The notes under the pieces: model-generated
Databases searched by the model: none
What the model was told of the DNA's origin: nothing
What the model saw: only the letters and a program-made list of their open reading frames with translations
In this document: positions 31,118 to 38,914 of the stretch, one piece after another
How the letters are laid out: every line of letters starts with the position of its first letter
Numbering within the stretch: position 1 is the first letter of the stretch
Made by a program: the position numbers and the translations under genes
Assembly (NCBI GenBank): GCA_036560445.1
Contig: DATBRG010000033.1
Location: 61,341 to 125,340, forward strand
Length of the DNA: 64,000 bases
Direction: 5' to 3'
DNA from: DATBRG01 sp036560445
Lineage (GTDB): Bacteria; Pseudomonadota; Gammaproteobacteria; Burkholderiales; Methylophilaceae

Positions 31118-31579
31118 ATGTTGCAGCTAGGCTCAGCCGCCCCCGATTTTTCTCTACCCGACGCCGATATGGAAATGTTCAAGCTTTCCAAACTGCGTGG
31201 CAAAACCATCGTGTTGTATTTCTACCCCAAGGATGACACCCCAGGCTGTACCTTGGAAGCTATCGAATTCAGCGACTTGGAAGATGAATTCATCAAGCTT
31301 AATAGCGTCATTCTCGGCGTAAGCAAGGACGACTGCGGCAGTCACGCTGCTTTTCGCGACAAGCATGGCTTGGCCGTTAATTTACTGGCGGATGTAGATG
31401 GCAAAGTCTGCGAGAAATATGGCGTGTGGCAGGAAAAAGAAAAAGATGGCGTCCGCAAGATGGGCATCGTGCGCTCCACATTCGTGATCGATAGCGAAGG
31501 CACTTTGTGTCATGCCCAATACGGCGTTACGGCCAAGGGCCATGCCGCCGAAATACTCAACCTCATTAAAACATTCTAG
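31118..31579 (+). CDS. bcp: Thioredoxin-dependent peroxiredoxin Bcp/PrxQ
   Basis: 153-aa peroxiredoxin reducing H2O2 and organic hydroperoxides. AAPDFSLPDADMEMFKLSKLRGKTIVLYFYPKDDTPGCTLEA carries the peroxidatic Cys44 (TPGCT). The position five residues on, where E. coli Bcp has its resolving Cys, is Ile here (TPGCTLEAIEFSD). Cys73 (SKDDCGSHAAF) or Cys98 (GKVCEKYGVW) would have to resolve, or the enzyme is one-Cys. Arg in RSTFVIDSEG is conserved. It is divergent from roxA and 15 bases upstream of slyD. Confidence 0.93.
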   Translation: MLQLGSAAPDFSLPDADMEMFKLSKLRGKTIVLYFYPKDDTPGCTLEAIEFSDLEDEFIKLNSVILGVSKDDCGSHAAFRDKHGLAVNLLADVDGKVCEKYGVWQEKEKDGVRKMGIVRSTFVIDSEGTLCHAQYGVTAKGHAAEILNLIKTF

Positions 31580-31594
31580 ATTAAGGCTCACATC

Positions 31595-32074
31595 ATGCAA
31601 ATTGCCATGAACACTGTTGTAACCATGACTTATGAACTGCGCGACGCTGCAGGCAATATACTTGAGGCTAGCGCCGACCCTGTAACCTATCTGCATGGCG
31701 GTTATGACAACATCTTCCCGCGTGTGGAAGAAGAGCTACACGGCAAGTCAGTTGGCGATACTGTTGAAATCACCCTGGAGCCAGCTGACGCCTTCGGTGA
31801 ATACGATGAAGAATTGGTACAGATGGAGCCTCTGTCTGCATTCCCTACCAAAGATGTCAAAGTGGGGATGCAATTTGAAGGCGAAGACGAAAGTGGTGAA
31901 GTGATTCTCTACACCATCACCAATATAGAAGATGGCAAAGTTGTGGTTGATGGTAACCACACATGGGCTGGCGAGCGCGTGCTTTTTAAGGCTACTGTAA
32001 CCGCTGTTCGCTCAGCAAGCCAGGAAGAAGTGCAGCACGAACACGTTCATGGCGCTGGTGGTCACCACCATTAA
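31595..32074 (+). CDS. slyD: FKBP-type peptidyl-prolyl isomerase SlyD
   Basis: 159-aa SlyD family chaperone/isomerase. FKBP domain halves: MTYELRDAAGNILEASADPVTYLHGGYDNIFPRVEEELHGKSVGDTVEITLEPADAFGEYDEELV and, after the IF (insert-in-flap) domain, DGNHTWAGERVLFKATVTAVRSA. The short His-rich tail (HEHVHGAGGHHH) is a metal-binding end, much shorter than that of E. coli SlyD. The family speeds prolyl isomerisation and delivers nickel. A bidirectional terminator follows. Confidence 0.93.
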   Translation: MQIAMNTVVTMTYELRDAAGNILEASADPVTYLHGGYDNIFPRVEEELHGKSVGDTVEITLEPADAFGEYDEELVQMEPLSAFPTKDVKVGMQFEGEDESGEVILYTITNIEDGKVVVDGNHTWAGERVLFKATVTAVRSASQEEVQHEHVHGAGGHHH

Positions 32075-32094
32075 GCAGTAAAAGACCTAGTCAC

Positions 32095-32123
32095 AAAAAA
32101 GCACCGTTAACGGTGCTTTTTTT
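32095..32123. terminator. Bidirectional Rho-independent terminator between slyD and mutS
   Basis: AAAAAAGCACCG (32095-32106), loop TTAA, CGGTGCTTTTTTT (32111-32123). A perfect stem with A-run and T-run serves the convergent genes slyD (+) and mutS (-). Confidence 0.92.
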
Positions 32124-32125
32124 AT

Positions 32126-34705
32126 TTAATCCTTGAGCATGTCTTTTAATTTATACAAGGCCTCTAGTGCCTGCTTGGGTGTCAGTTCGTCCGGCTCTAT
32201 GGTTTCCAGATCGCTGATCACCGGATGATAAATAGGCTCAGGCTCTTTTACGGTGTTGGCAAACATATCTGTCTGCGGTCCTGCTGCAATACTCTGCTGC
32301 TCCAGTTGCGCCAGTTTACGCCTCGCCGCAGCCACTACCGATTTCGGGATTCCCGCCAGCTGCGCCACCTGCAGCCCATAGCTCTGCGAAGCTGGCCCCT
32401 CCTCCACACTATGCAGAAAGACAATACCGTTGCCATGTTCAACAGCATCCAGATGGACGTTGACGGCTTGTTTGAATTCCTCAACGATGCGGGTGAGCTC
32501 AAAATAATGGGTAGCAAATAGTGTGTAGCTACGGTTCTTTTCCAATAGCTGTTTGGCGACAGCCCAGGCCAGTGAAAGCCCATCAAAAGTAGAGGTGCCG
32601 CGGCCAATTTCATCCAGCAAAACCAGGCTATGCTCAGTGGCGTTGTGCAGGATATTAGCGGTCTCAGTCATTTCCACCATAAATGTGGAGCGGCCACCGG
32701 CCAGGTCATCCGATGCGCCAATGCGGGTAAAGATGCGGTCAATGGCACCTATTCTGGCACTGCCTGCCGGAACAAAACTACCACAATGCGCAAGCAGTAC
32801 AATCAGTGCAGTCTGGCGCATATAGGTTGATTTACCACCCATATTGGGCCCGGTGATCAGCAGTAATTGCCGGTAAGGAGATAACACCACATCGTTGGCG
32901 ATGAACGGTTGCGCTAGCTGTTCGACAACAGGATGGCGACCGCCAATGATATTGATTCCGGCCTCATCTACAAATTCCGGCGCCACGTAATTCAGTGCTT
33001 CGGCACGCTCGGCGAACGTAGTAAGCACATCCAGCGTGGCCACCGCCACCGCATTGTGCTGCAAGGCTTGGATATGTGGCGCCAGCGCATCGAGGACGCC
33101 CTCGTAAAGCAACTTTTCCCGGGCCAGAGCACGTTCATTGGCCGACAGCACTTTATCCTCAAATGTCTTGAGCTCGGGCGTGATAAAACGCTCGGCATTC
33201 TTCAACGTCTGCCGCCGCCGATAATCAGCTGGGGCATTTTCTGCCTGCGCGCGGCTGATCTCGATATAAAAGCCGTGCACGCTGTTATATTCAACCTTGA
33301 GATTACTAAGGCCGGTACGCTCTTTTTCCTGCGCTTCGAATTTCAGCAGGAAATCGCCGTGGTTGGTCTGTATCCCGCGCAATTCGTCGAGTTCAGCATT
33401 ATAACCATCAGCAATCACCCCCCCTTCGCGCAGCACGCTGGATGGCTCAAGCTGGATAGCCGAAAGTAACAGTTCGGTAGCTGCCTGTGGTGCCTGTAAA
33501 TCAGCCAGCAATACTGACAGCAAGCCTTCTGGCAACCCCGTTAATTCGGCTTGCAGCAACGGTAATTGGCGCAGACTTTCTCGTAGCCCTGAAAGGTCAC
33601 GCGGGCGAGCGGTCTTCAGGGCGATACGTGCAGTAATGCGCTCAATATCACCGATTGGTCGTAGCAGACTCCTTAGACTGACATAGCGTGCTGAGAGTGC
33701 AGCTACCGCCTCATGTCGCGCAATAATCTCGGATCGCATACGCAGTGGATGATGCAACCAGTGTCGCAACAGGCGTGCTCCCATGGCGGTTTGCGTAGTA
33801 TCCAGCAATGAGAACAAAGTAGGCGCAGCCTCACCACGCAACGTCTGGTCAATCTCCAGGTTACGGCGGGTGGCCGCATCAAGCTGGATATAGCTGCTAG
33901 CCTGTTCGACACTGAGACTATTGATATGCGGCAATGTTGTACGCTGTGTGTGCTTGATGTAATCCAGCAGTGCACCGGCGGCGGCAATTGCCGCTGTCAA
34001 ATCAGAACAGCCGTAGCCATTGAGGTCATAGGTATTAAACTGCTTGGCTAGGCTCTGGCGGGCAGAATCAAGATCGAACTGCCAGGGCGCCAGCCGCTTC
34101 TTCGAGCACTTCAAGTTATCCAGTGCAGCATGAGAAAAATCATCAGCATGCAACAGCTCTGCCGGCGCAATACGCTCGAGCTCCTGCACCAACAGGCCAG
34201 GCGCGACCTCACTCAGGATGAACTGGCCTGAAGCCAAATTGATTCGCGCCAAACCTAGCAGGCCTTCACCAGCACATAGTGCCAATAAAAGGTTATCCCT
34301 GGATTCATCGAGCAGTGCGCTATCAGTCAGCGTGCCGGGCGTCAGAATACGTGTTACCTGACGTTCGACAGGACCTTTGCTGTTCTTAGGGTCGCCGATC
34401 TGCTCGCAAATCGCGACCGCTTCGCCCAGCTTGGCCAATTTAGCCAGGTACTGCTCAGCAGCGTGGTAGGGTACCCCAGCCATACGAATAGGCTCGCCAT
34501 TAGAGGCGCCGCGTTTAGTCAGGGTAATGCCGAGCAGGCGTGCAGCCTTTTCCGCATCATCATGGAATAGTTCGTAGAAATCGCCCATGCGGTAGAACAA
34601 CAGCATATCCGGGTATTGCGCCTTGATGGCCAGGTATTGGCGCATCATGGGCGTGTGCTGCTGCAGGCTGTCGCCAATCGAATCAGGGTTCAGAGCGGCG
34701 TCCAT
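32126..34705 (-). CDS. mutS: DNA mismatch repair protein MutS
   Basis: 859-aa mismatch recognition ATPase. The N-terminal mismatch-binding domain has MMRQYLAIKAQYPDMLLFYRMGDFYELF with the Phe-x-Glu mismatch wedge in GDFYELFHDDAEKAARLL. Connector, lever and clamp domains follow. The ATPase domain holds Walker A GPNMGGKSTYMRQ, Walker B LVLLDEIGRGTSTFDG and the dimer signature FATHYFELT. C-terminal LTPKQALEALYKLKDMLKD is the MutS tetramerisation tail. Length equals E. coli MutS (853). It is encoded 13 bases downstream of suhB on the same strand. Confidence 0.98.
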   Translation of the reverse strand: MDAALNPDSIGDSLQQHTPMMRQYLAIKAQYPDMLLFYRMGDFYELFHDDAEKAARLLGITLTKRGASNGEPIRMAGVPYHAAEQYLAKLAKLGEAVAICEQIGDPKNSKGPVERQVTRILTPGTLTDSALLDESRDNLLLALCAGEGLLGLARINLASGQFILSEVAPGLLVQELERIAPAELLHADDFSHAALDNLKCSKKRLAPWQFDLDSARQSLAKQFNTYDLNGYGCSDLTAAIAAAGALLDYIKHTQRTTLPHINSLSVEQASSYIQLDAATRRNLEIDQTLRGEAAPTLFSLLDTTQTAMGARLLRHWLHHPLRMRSEIIARHEAVAALSARYVSLRSLLRPIGDIERITARIALKTARPRDLSGLRESLRQLPLLQAELTGLPEGLLSVLLADLQAPQAATELLLSAIQLEPSSVLREGGVIADGYNAELDELRGIQTNHGDFLLKFEAQEKERTGLSNLKVEYNSVHGFYIEISRAQAENAPADYRRRQTLKNAERFITPELKTFEDKVLSANERALAREKLLYEGVLDALAPHIQALQHNAVAVATLDVLTTFAERAEALNYVAPEFVDEAGINIIGGRHPVVEQLAQPFIANDVVLSPYRQLLLITGPNMGGKSTYMRQTALIVLLAHCGSFVPAGSARIGAIDRIFTRIGASDDLAGGRSTFMVEMTETANILHNATEHSLVLLDEIGRGTSTFDGLSLAWAVAKQLLEKNRSYTLFATHYFELTRIVEEFKQAVNVHLDAVEHGNGIVFLHSVEEGPASQSYGLQVAQLAGIPKSVVAAARRKLAQLEQQSIAAGPQTDMFANTVKEPEPIYHPVISDLETIEPDELTPKQALEALYKLKDMLKD

Positions 34706-34718
34706 GCGACAGTGGGGA

Positions 34719-35531
34719 CTAACTAGCCGAGGAAGATTTGAGTGCCGGGGTGAGATGCGGCGTCAATGTCTGCAATATCTGTGCGAACACCTTGGGGTTG
34801 GCGGCAACAATATTACCAGTATCAATCCAGCTTTCATTACCTTCAAAGTCACCGACAATACCGCCCGCTTCCTGCACCAGCAGCGCTCCAGCTGCGATAT
34901 CCCATTTTGAGAGACCAATCTCCCAGAAACCATCGTACCAACCAGCGGCTACATAAGCCAGATCCAGTGCGGCGGCACCTGGGCGACGCACCGCGGAGGT
35001 CTTCTTGATCATATCTTTCAGCATCGCCATGTAAGTATCGAGATGGCTGAAATCGCGGAATGGGAAGCCGGTACCAATCACCGAGTCTTGCAGCTTTGAA
35101 CGGTTGGTTACACGGATGCGCTTATCGTTAAGGAAAGCGCCACGCCCTTTGCTGGCGGTAAACAGATCATTGCGGTTAGGGTCATAAACCACAGCCTGGG
35201 TCAGCTGCCCACGCTGCATGAGCGCGATGGAAACACAGTATTGCGGAAAGTTATGCAGAAAGTTGGTAGTGCCATCCAGCGGGTCGATGATCCAGATATT
35301 CTCAGCATCCTGGTTGGTGTCACCGCTTTCCTCCCCAAGAAAGCCATGATCAGGATAGGCATCCTGCAAGGTCTCGATGATGGCACGCTCAGCGGCATGG
35401 TCTACTTCGCTGACGAAATCATTGTAGGTTTTGCTGCGTATCTGCAGCGCGCCTACATCTTGCGAAGCACGGGTAATGATACTACCGGCACGGCGTGCGG
35501 CTTTCACCGCGTTGGTCAACATGGGATGCAT
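34719..35531 (-). CDS. suhB: Inositol-1-monophosphatase family protein SuhB
   Basis: 270-aa Mg-dependent phosphatase of the FIG superfamily. The metal-binding motifs are intact: DFVSEVDHAAE, GEESGD (Glu), the signature WIIDPLDGTTNFLHNFP and SKWDIAAGALLVQEAGG. SuhB hydrolyses inositol monophosphate and also acts in the rRNA antitermination complex in E. coli (267 aa). It is divergent from trmJ across a 77-base gap and sits just before mutS. Confidence 0.94.
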   Translation of the reverse strand: MHPMLTNAVKAARRAGSIITRASQDVGALQIRSKTYNDFVSEVDHAAERAIIETLQDAYPDHGFLGEESGDTNQDAENIWIIDPLDGTTNFLHNFPQYCVSIALMQRGQLTQAVVYDPNRNDLFTASKGRGAFLNDKRIRVTNRSKLQDSVIGTGFPFRDFSHLDTYMAMLKDMIKKTSAVRRPGAAALDLAYVAAGWYDGFWEIGLSKWDIAAGALLVQEAGGIVGDFEGNESWIDTGNIVAANPKVFAQILQTLTPHLTPALKSSSAS

Positions 35532-35608
35532 AATGGGGTTTCCGCTAATGTCCTGCCTGTGAATTCAGGCTGAGAACGATATTAAAGAGCTGGTAAAATG
35601 CTATTTTA

Positions 35609-36373
35609 ATGCTTAATGCCATGACCTCCAAACTCAACCTGTTAGCCAGCTTTCGTATCGTGCTCTGCCAGACTAGCCATCCGGGTAATATCGGCGCGGC
35701 TGCCAGGGCTATGAAAACCATGGGGCTGAGCCAGTTATATCTGGTGCAGCCGAAAAAATTTCCGCATCCCGAAGCTGATGCCATGTCAGTGGGGGCAGTT
35801 GATCTGCTACAAAATGCCAAAGTTTGCGCATCTCTGGAAGAGGCCCTCATTGGCTGTGTATTTGCCATTGGCCTAAGTGCAAGAAAACGTGACCTGTCGC
35901 ATGACCTGGTTTCAGCAAGACAGGCAGCCGCCGAAGCAGCACAAATTGCGGCTAACCAGCAACAGGTAGCGCTGGTATTCGGTACCGAGATGAGCGGGCT
36001 TTCCAATGCTGAACTGGACCTATGTCAGTTATTGGCAATGATCCCGACCAACCCCGACTTCTCTTCGCTTAATCTGGCAGCGGCTGTGCAAGTCATGAGC
36101 TACGAGCTACGGCTGGCCGCACTAGAGGGTGATAATATTGAGAACCCGAATGCTACGATGCCGCTTGCCAGCAACGAGGATGTAGAGCGCTTCTACCGGC
36201 ACCTGGAACAGACCCTGATCAGCATAGGTTTTCTCAATGCCAAAGAGCCTGGTAGGCTGATGCAAAGGGTGCGACGCATCTACGCCAGGGCACGTTTGGA
36301 AAAAGAAGAGGTCAATATATTGCGTGGTATATTGAAATTGACAAACAATCCGCGACCACCAGAAAGTAACTGA
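35609..36373 (+). CDS. trmJ: tRNA (cytidine/uridine-2'-O)-methyltransferase TrmJ
   Basis: 254-aa SPOUT methyltransferase that 2'-O-methylates residue 32 of tRNAs. FRIVLCQTSHPGNIGAAARAMKTMGLSQLYLVQPKKFPHPEA is the RNA-binding start of the fold. ALVFGTEMSGLSNAELDLCQLLAMIPTNPDFSSLNLAAAVQVMSYELRLAAL forms the knot with the AdoMet site. The C-terminal extension is RAR-LEKEEVNILRGIL. The ATG at 35621 (MTSKLNLL) is an alternative start. It overlaps cysE by one base (TGATG), in the same order trmJ-cysE-iscR as in many betaproteobacteria. Confidence 0.93.
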   Translation: MLNAMTSKLNLLASFRIVLCQTSHPGNIGAAARAMKTMGLSQLYLVQPKKFPHPEADAMSVGAVDLLQNAKVCASLEEALIGCVFAIGLSARKRDLSHDLVSARQAAAEAAQIAANQQQVALVFGTEMSGLSNAELDLCQLLAMIPTNPDFSSLNLAAAVQVMSYELRLAALEGDNIENPNATMPLASNEDVERFYRHLEQTLISIGFLNAKEPGRLMQRVRRIYARARLEKEEVNILRGILKLTNNPRPPESN

Positions 36374-37125
36374 TGTTTAGTCACATTAAAGAAGATATTG
36401 CCGTTGTATTTGAACGTGACCCCGCCGCCCGTACGCGCTGGGAAATCATCACGACCTACCCTGGCGTGCATGCCCTGATTGCACATCGCTTTTCCCACTG
36501 GGTTTGGCGCCAGCGTCTGTTCTGGCTCGCGCGCTTCAGCTCGCATATTGCACGCTGGTTTACCGGTATCGAAATCCATCCGGGCGCGACCATAGGACGC
36601 CGCGTCTTCATTGACCACGGCATGGGCGTCGTGATCGGCGAAACGGCCGTCATTGGCGATGATTGCACGCTGTATCACGGTGTAACTTTGGGCGGTACTT
36701 CCTGGAATAAGGGCAAACGTCACCCCACACTGGAGCAAGGCGTGGTGATTGGTGCTGGCGCCAAGATCCTCGGGCCTATTGTTGTTGGTGCGGGGGCAAA
36801 AATTGGTTCCAATGCAGTTGTCGTCAAGGATGTTCCTGCAGAGGCCACGGCTGTTGGGATTCCAGCGCGTATTCTGGACGATGCCAAGACCCAGCAGCGC
36901 GACGACATGGCTGAGAAGATCGGCTTCTCTGCCTACGGCGTCAGCGATAACATGAATGACCCCATGAGCAAGGCTATCCATGCCCTGCTCGACCATGCTG
37001 CCAAGCAGGACCAGCAATTGCAGGAAGTCATGCAACAGCTTGCCAAGCTTGGTGCCGATGTTGAGACAGATGCTGAAGTCGGTAAAGCATTTGATGTGAA
37101 CCATCTCAATAAAATAGTTGACTAA
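36373..37125 (+). CDS. cysE: Serine O-acetyltransferase
   Basis: 250-aa left-handed beta-helix acetyltransferase (EpsC/CysE) forming O-acetylserine from serine and acetyl-CoA, the carbon backbone for cysteine. The N-terminal helical part is short (DIAVVFERDPAARTRWEIITTYPGVHALIAHRFSHWVW). The hexapeptide core includes IEIHPGATIGRRVFIDHGMGVVIGETAVIGDDCTLYHGVTLGGTSWNKGKRHPTLEQGVVIGAGAKILG with the catalytic His/Asp. An acidic coiled tail follows. Cysteine supply sits directly upstream of the isc iron-sulfur genes, and an IscR site overlaps its stop codon. Confidence 0.95.
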   Translation: MFSHIKEDIAVVFERDPAARTRWEIITTYPGVHALIAHRFSHWVWRQRLFWLARFSSHIARWFTGIEIHPGATIGRRVFIDHGMGVVIGETAVIGDDCTLYHGVTLGGTSWNKGKRHPTLEQGVVIGAGAKILGPIVVGAGAKIGSNAVVVKDVPAEATAVGIPARILDDAKTQQRDDMAEKIGFSAYGVSDNMNDPMSKAIHALLDHAAKQDQQLQEVMQQLAKLGADVETDAEVGKAFDVNHLNKIVD

Positions 37126-37138
37126 AGTATTAGGGTAT
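37114..37138 (+). promoter_or_regulatory. IscR type-1 binding site over the isc promoter
   Basis: The 25 bases from ATAGTTGACT (37114) to TAGGGTAT (37138) match the type-1 IscR consensus ATASYYGACTRWWWYAGTCRRSTAT at 22 of 25 positions; mismatches are one W and two in the right half-site. It covers the -35 box of the iscR promoter and overlaps the cysE stop codon. [2Fe-2S]-IscR bound here would repress the operon. Confidence 0.75.
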
Positions 37139-37146
37139 TATAGAAT
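37118..37146 (+). promoter_or_regulatory. Sigma-70 promoter of iscR and the isc operon
   Basis: TTGACT (37118-37123), spacer of exactly 17, TAGAAT (37141-37146): 5/6 and 5/6 to consensus. The predicted start is near 37153, leaving an 84-base leader to the iscR ATG that contains an AGACG/CGTCT small hairpin (about 37162-37184). Confidence 0.75.
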
Positions 37147-37236
37147 TTTAGCCTGACTTAGAGACGGGAAATGGCTCCACGTCTAGCTCTTAGGTTCTAT
37201 AGCTACTCCCGTTGATAACACTTTAGGAATACTGCA

Positions 37237-37710
37237 ATGCGATTAACCACCAAAGGCCGATTCGCCGTAACTGCCATGCTTGACCTCGCACTTCATGAGG
37301 TTGACAAGCCTGTTACCCTCGCTGGCATCAGTGAGCGTCAGGGCATTTCGCTATCCTATCTGGAACAACTCTTCAGCCGCCTGCGCCGGCAAGGCTTGGT
37401 AAAAAGCGTGCGCGGCCCTGGTGGCGGCTATCGTCTTGCCAAGATGCAGAGTGAGATTTCAGTTTCCAGCATTATTACTGCTGTAGATGAGCAGATAGAC
37501 GCTACCCAGTGCGGTGGCCAGGAAAACTGCCATGATGATCGTCGCTGCATGACGCATGATCTATGGGCTAGCTTGAACAGCAAGATTCTGGAATATTTGT
37601 CGGCGGTTTCGCTGGCCGACTTGGTCGCCTCGCAGCGCGAAGGCAAGAAAATCGTATTTGCTGGCCGTCGCGACTGTCTGCCAGCCAGCAAGGAAGCTGC
37701 GCTGGTCTGA
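37237..37710 (+). CDS. iscR: Fe-S cluster assembly transcriptional regulator IscR
   Basis: 157-aa Rrf2-family winged-helix regulator. The DNA-binding N-terminus is MRLTTKGRFAVTAMLDLALHE... GISERQGISLSYLEQLFSRLRRQGLVKSVRGPGGGYRLAK. The [2Fe-2S] ligands are in CGGQENCHDDRRCMTHDLW (three Cys and His), the IscR pattern. It senses cluster demand, repressing isc in the holo form. Length matches E. coli IscR (162). First gene of iscR-(nifS-like)-iscSUA-hscBA-fdx. Confidence 0.97.
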   Translation: MRLTTKGRFAVTAMLDLALHEVDKPVTLAGISERQGISLSYLEQLFSRLRRQGLVKSVRGPGGGYRLAKMQSEISVSSIITAVDEQIDATQCGGQENCHDDRRCMTHDLWASLNSKILEYLSAVSLADLVASQREGKKIVFAGRRDCLPASKEAALV

Positions 37711-37730
37711 TTGATTGGTTGCATAGACAA

Positions 37731-38876
37731 ATGAACGCCGCCTACTTCGACAACAATGGCACCACCACGTTAGACCCACGGGTGCTGGAAGCCATGTTGC
37801 CATACCTCACGCAACAACAGGGTAACGCCATGAGCCGCCATGTGTATGGTCGTGCGGCAAGGCAGGCGATAGACCATGCTCGTGAGCAGGTGGCTGATGC
37901 AACTGGTGCGCATCCTTCACAGGTGATTTTCACTTCAGGCGGCACCGAGGCCAACAACCTCGCAATTCAAGGTATCGTCGGCCGCCATCGCCAAAACCAG
38001 ATAGCAGTAAGTGCCATTGAGCATCCCTGCGTCACTCGCCCAGCAATCGCCATGCAACGATGCGGCTGGAAGCTGGCTAGCATAGGCGTGAATAGAGCCG
38101 GCAAGGTTGAAAACTCAAGGCTTGACGACATATTAGCTAATGAGACCAGCTTGGTTTCGGTCATGCTCGCCAACAATGAAACCGGTGTGATCCAGGATAT
38201 TGCAAACATCGCCGAAACAGTAAAACGTCATGGTGCTTATATGCATACCGATGCAGTACAGGCGCTGGGCAAGATCAAGGTAGATTTTTCTGCACTGAAT
38301 GTGCATGCGATGACACTTTCATCACACAAGATTAATGGCCCGCAAGGTGCAGGTGCCCTGCTGCTGGATAAGCGAGTAGACATCCAGCCAGTGTTATATG
38401 GGGGCGGGCAGGAAAAAGGATTACGCAGTGGCACTGAGAACGTTGCGGCGATCGTAGGTTTTGGTGCCGCGTGCGAACTGGTCAGCCGTGAGCTGTTACA
38501 ACGCACCGCCTCGGTACGCAAGATGCGCGATCAACTGGAACAAGGCCTGCAAACGCTGGGCGCGGTGATATTTGGCAACACGGCTGAACGTGTCCCCAAC
38601 ACCAGCTTCTTCGCCTTCCCTGATATGGATGGCGAGACCCTGGTCATGGCGCTGGACCGTAAAGGCTATGCCGTAGCCAGCGGCTCTGCCTGCTCTAGCG
38701 ACAGCACAGAACCCAGCCATGTATTACTGGCCATGGGTGTAGAGGCCGACTTGGCTAAAGGCGCTGTACGCGTGAGCCTGAGCCCGGTGAATACGGCCGA
38801 ACAAATTGCATCGTTCCTGCTCGTGCTGGAAAACGAGCTGGCGAGATTGAAGAGATTAACCGCACTGGCTGTATAA
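37731..38876 (+). CDS. Second cysteine desulfurase (NifS/IscS-like paralogue)
   Basis: 381-aa PLP-dependent aminotransferase class V enzyme. AAYFDNNGTTTLDPRVLEAMLPYL is the N-terminal signature, FTSGGTEANNLAIQG the PLP-phosphate loop, SAIEHPCV the ring-stacking His, MHTDAVQALGKI the Asp, and SSHKINGPQGAGALLL the Schiff-base Lys. GSACSSDSTEPSHVLLAMG carries the catalytic Cys on a shorter loop than IscS. It is clearly diverged from the IscS that follows 38 bases later. Start: ATG 37731; a TTG at 37719 also lies in frame. It may supply sulfur to a separate acceptor or be a NifS-type duplicate. Placement inside isc, between iscR and iscS, is unusual. Confidence 0.9.
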   Translation: MNAAYFDNNGTTTLDPRVLEAMLPYLTQQQGNAMSRHVYGRAARQAIDHAREQVADATGAHPSQVIFTSGGTEANNLAIQGIVGRHRQNQIAVSAIEHPCVTRPAIAMQRCGWKLASIGVNRAGKVENSRLDDILANETSLVSVMLANNETGVIQDIANIAETVKRHGAYMHTDAVQALGKIKVDFSALNVHAMTLSSHKINGPQGAGALLLDKRVDIQPVLYGGGQEKGLRSGTENVAAIVGFGAACELVSRELLQRTASVRKMRDQLEQGLQTLGAVIFGNTAERVPNTSFFAFPDMDGETLVMALDRKGYAVASGSACSSDSTEPSHVLLAMGVEADLAKGAVRVSLSPVNTAEQIASFLLVLENELARLKRLTALAV

Positions 38877-38914
38877 CAGCGCGGTATAGAAGTTACAAAA
38901 TATAGAGGACTAAC

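Noticed and set aside
36280..37104. Long minus-strand open frame (274 codons) opposite cysE
   Set aside because: It is a shadow of the strongly conserved cysE frame; no start signal and no recognisable product. Similar antisense frames over hscA, iscS and nadB were left out for the same reason.
37140..37236. Riboswitch or attenuator in the iscR leader
   Set aside because: Only a short AGACG/CGTCT hairpin is present with no T-run; the leader looks like a plain 5' UTR.
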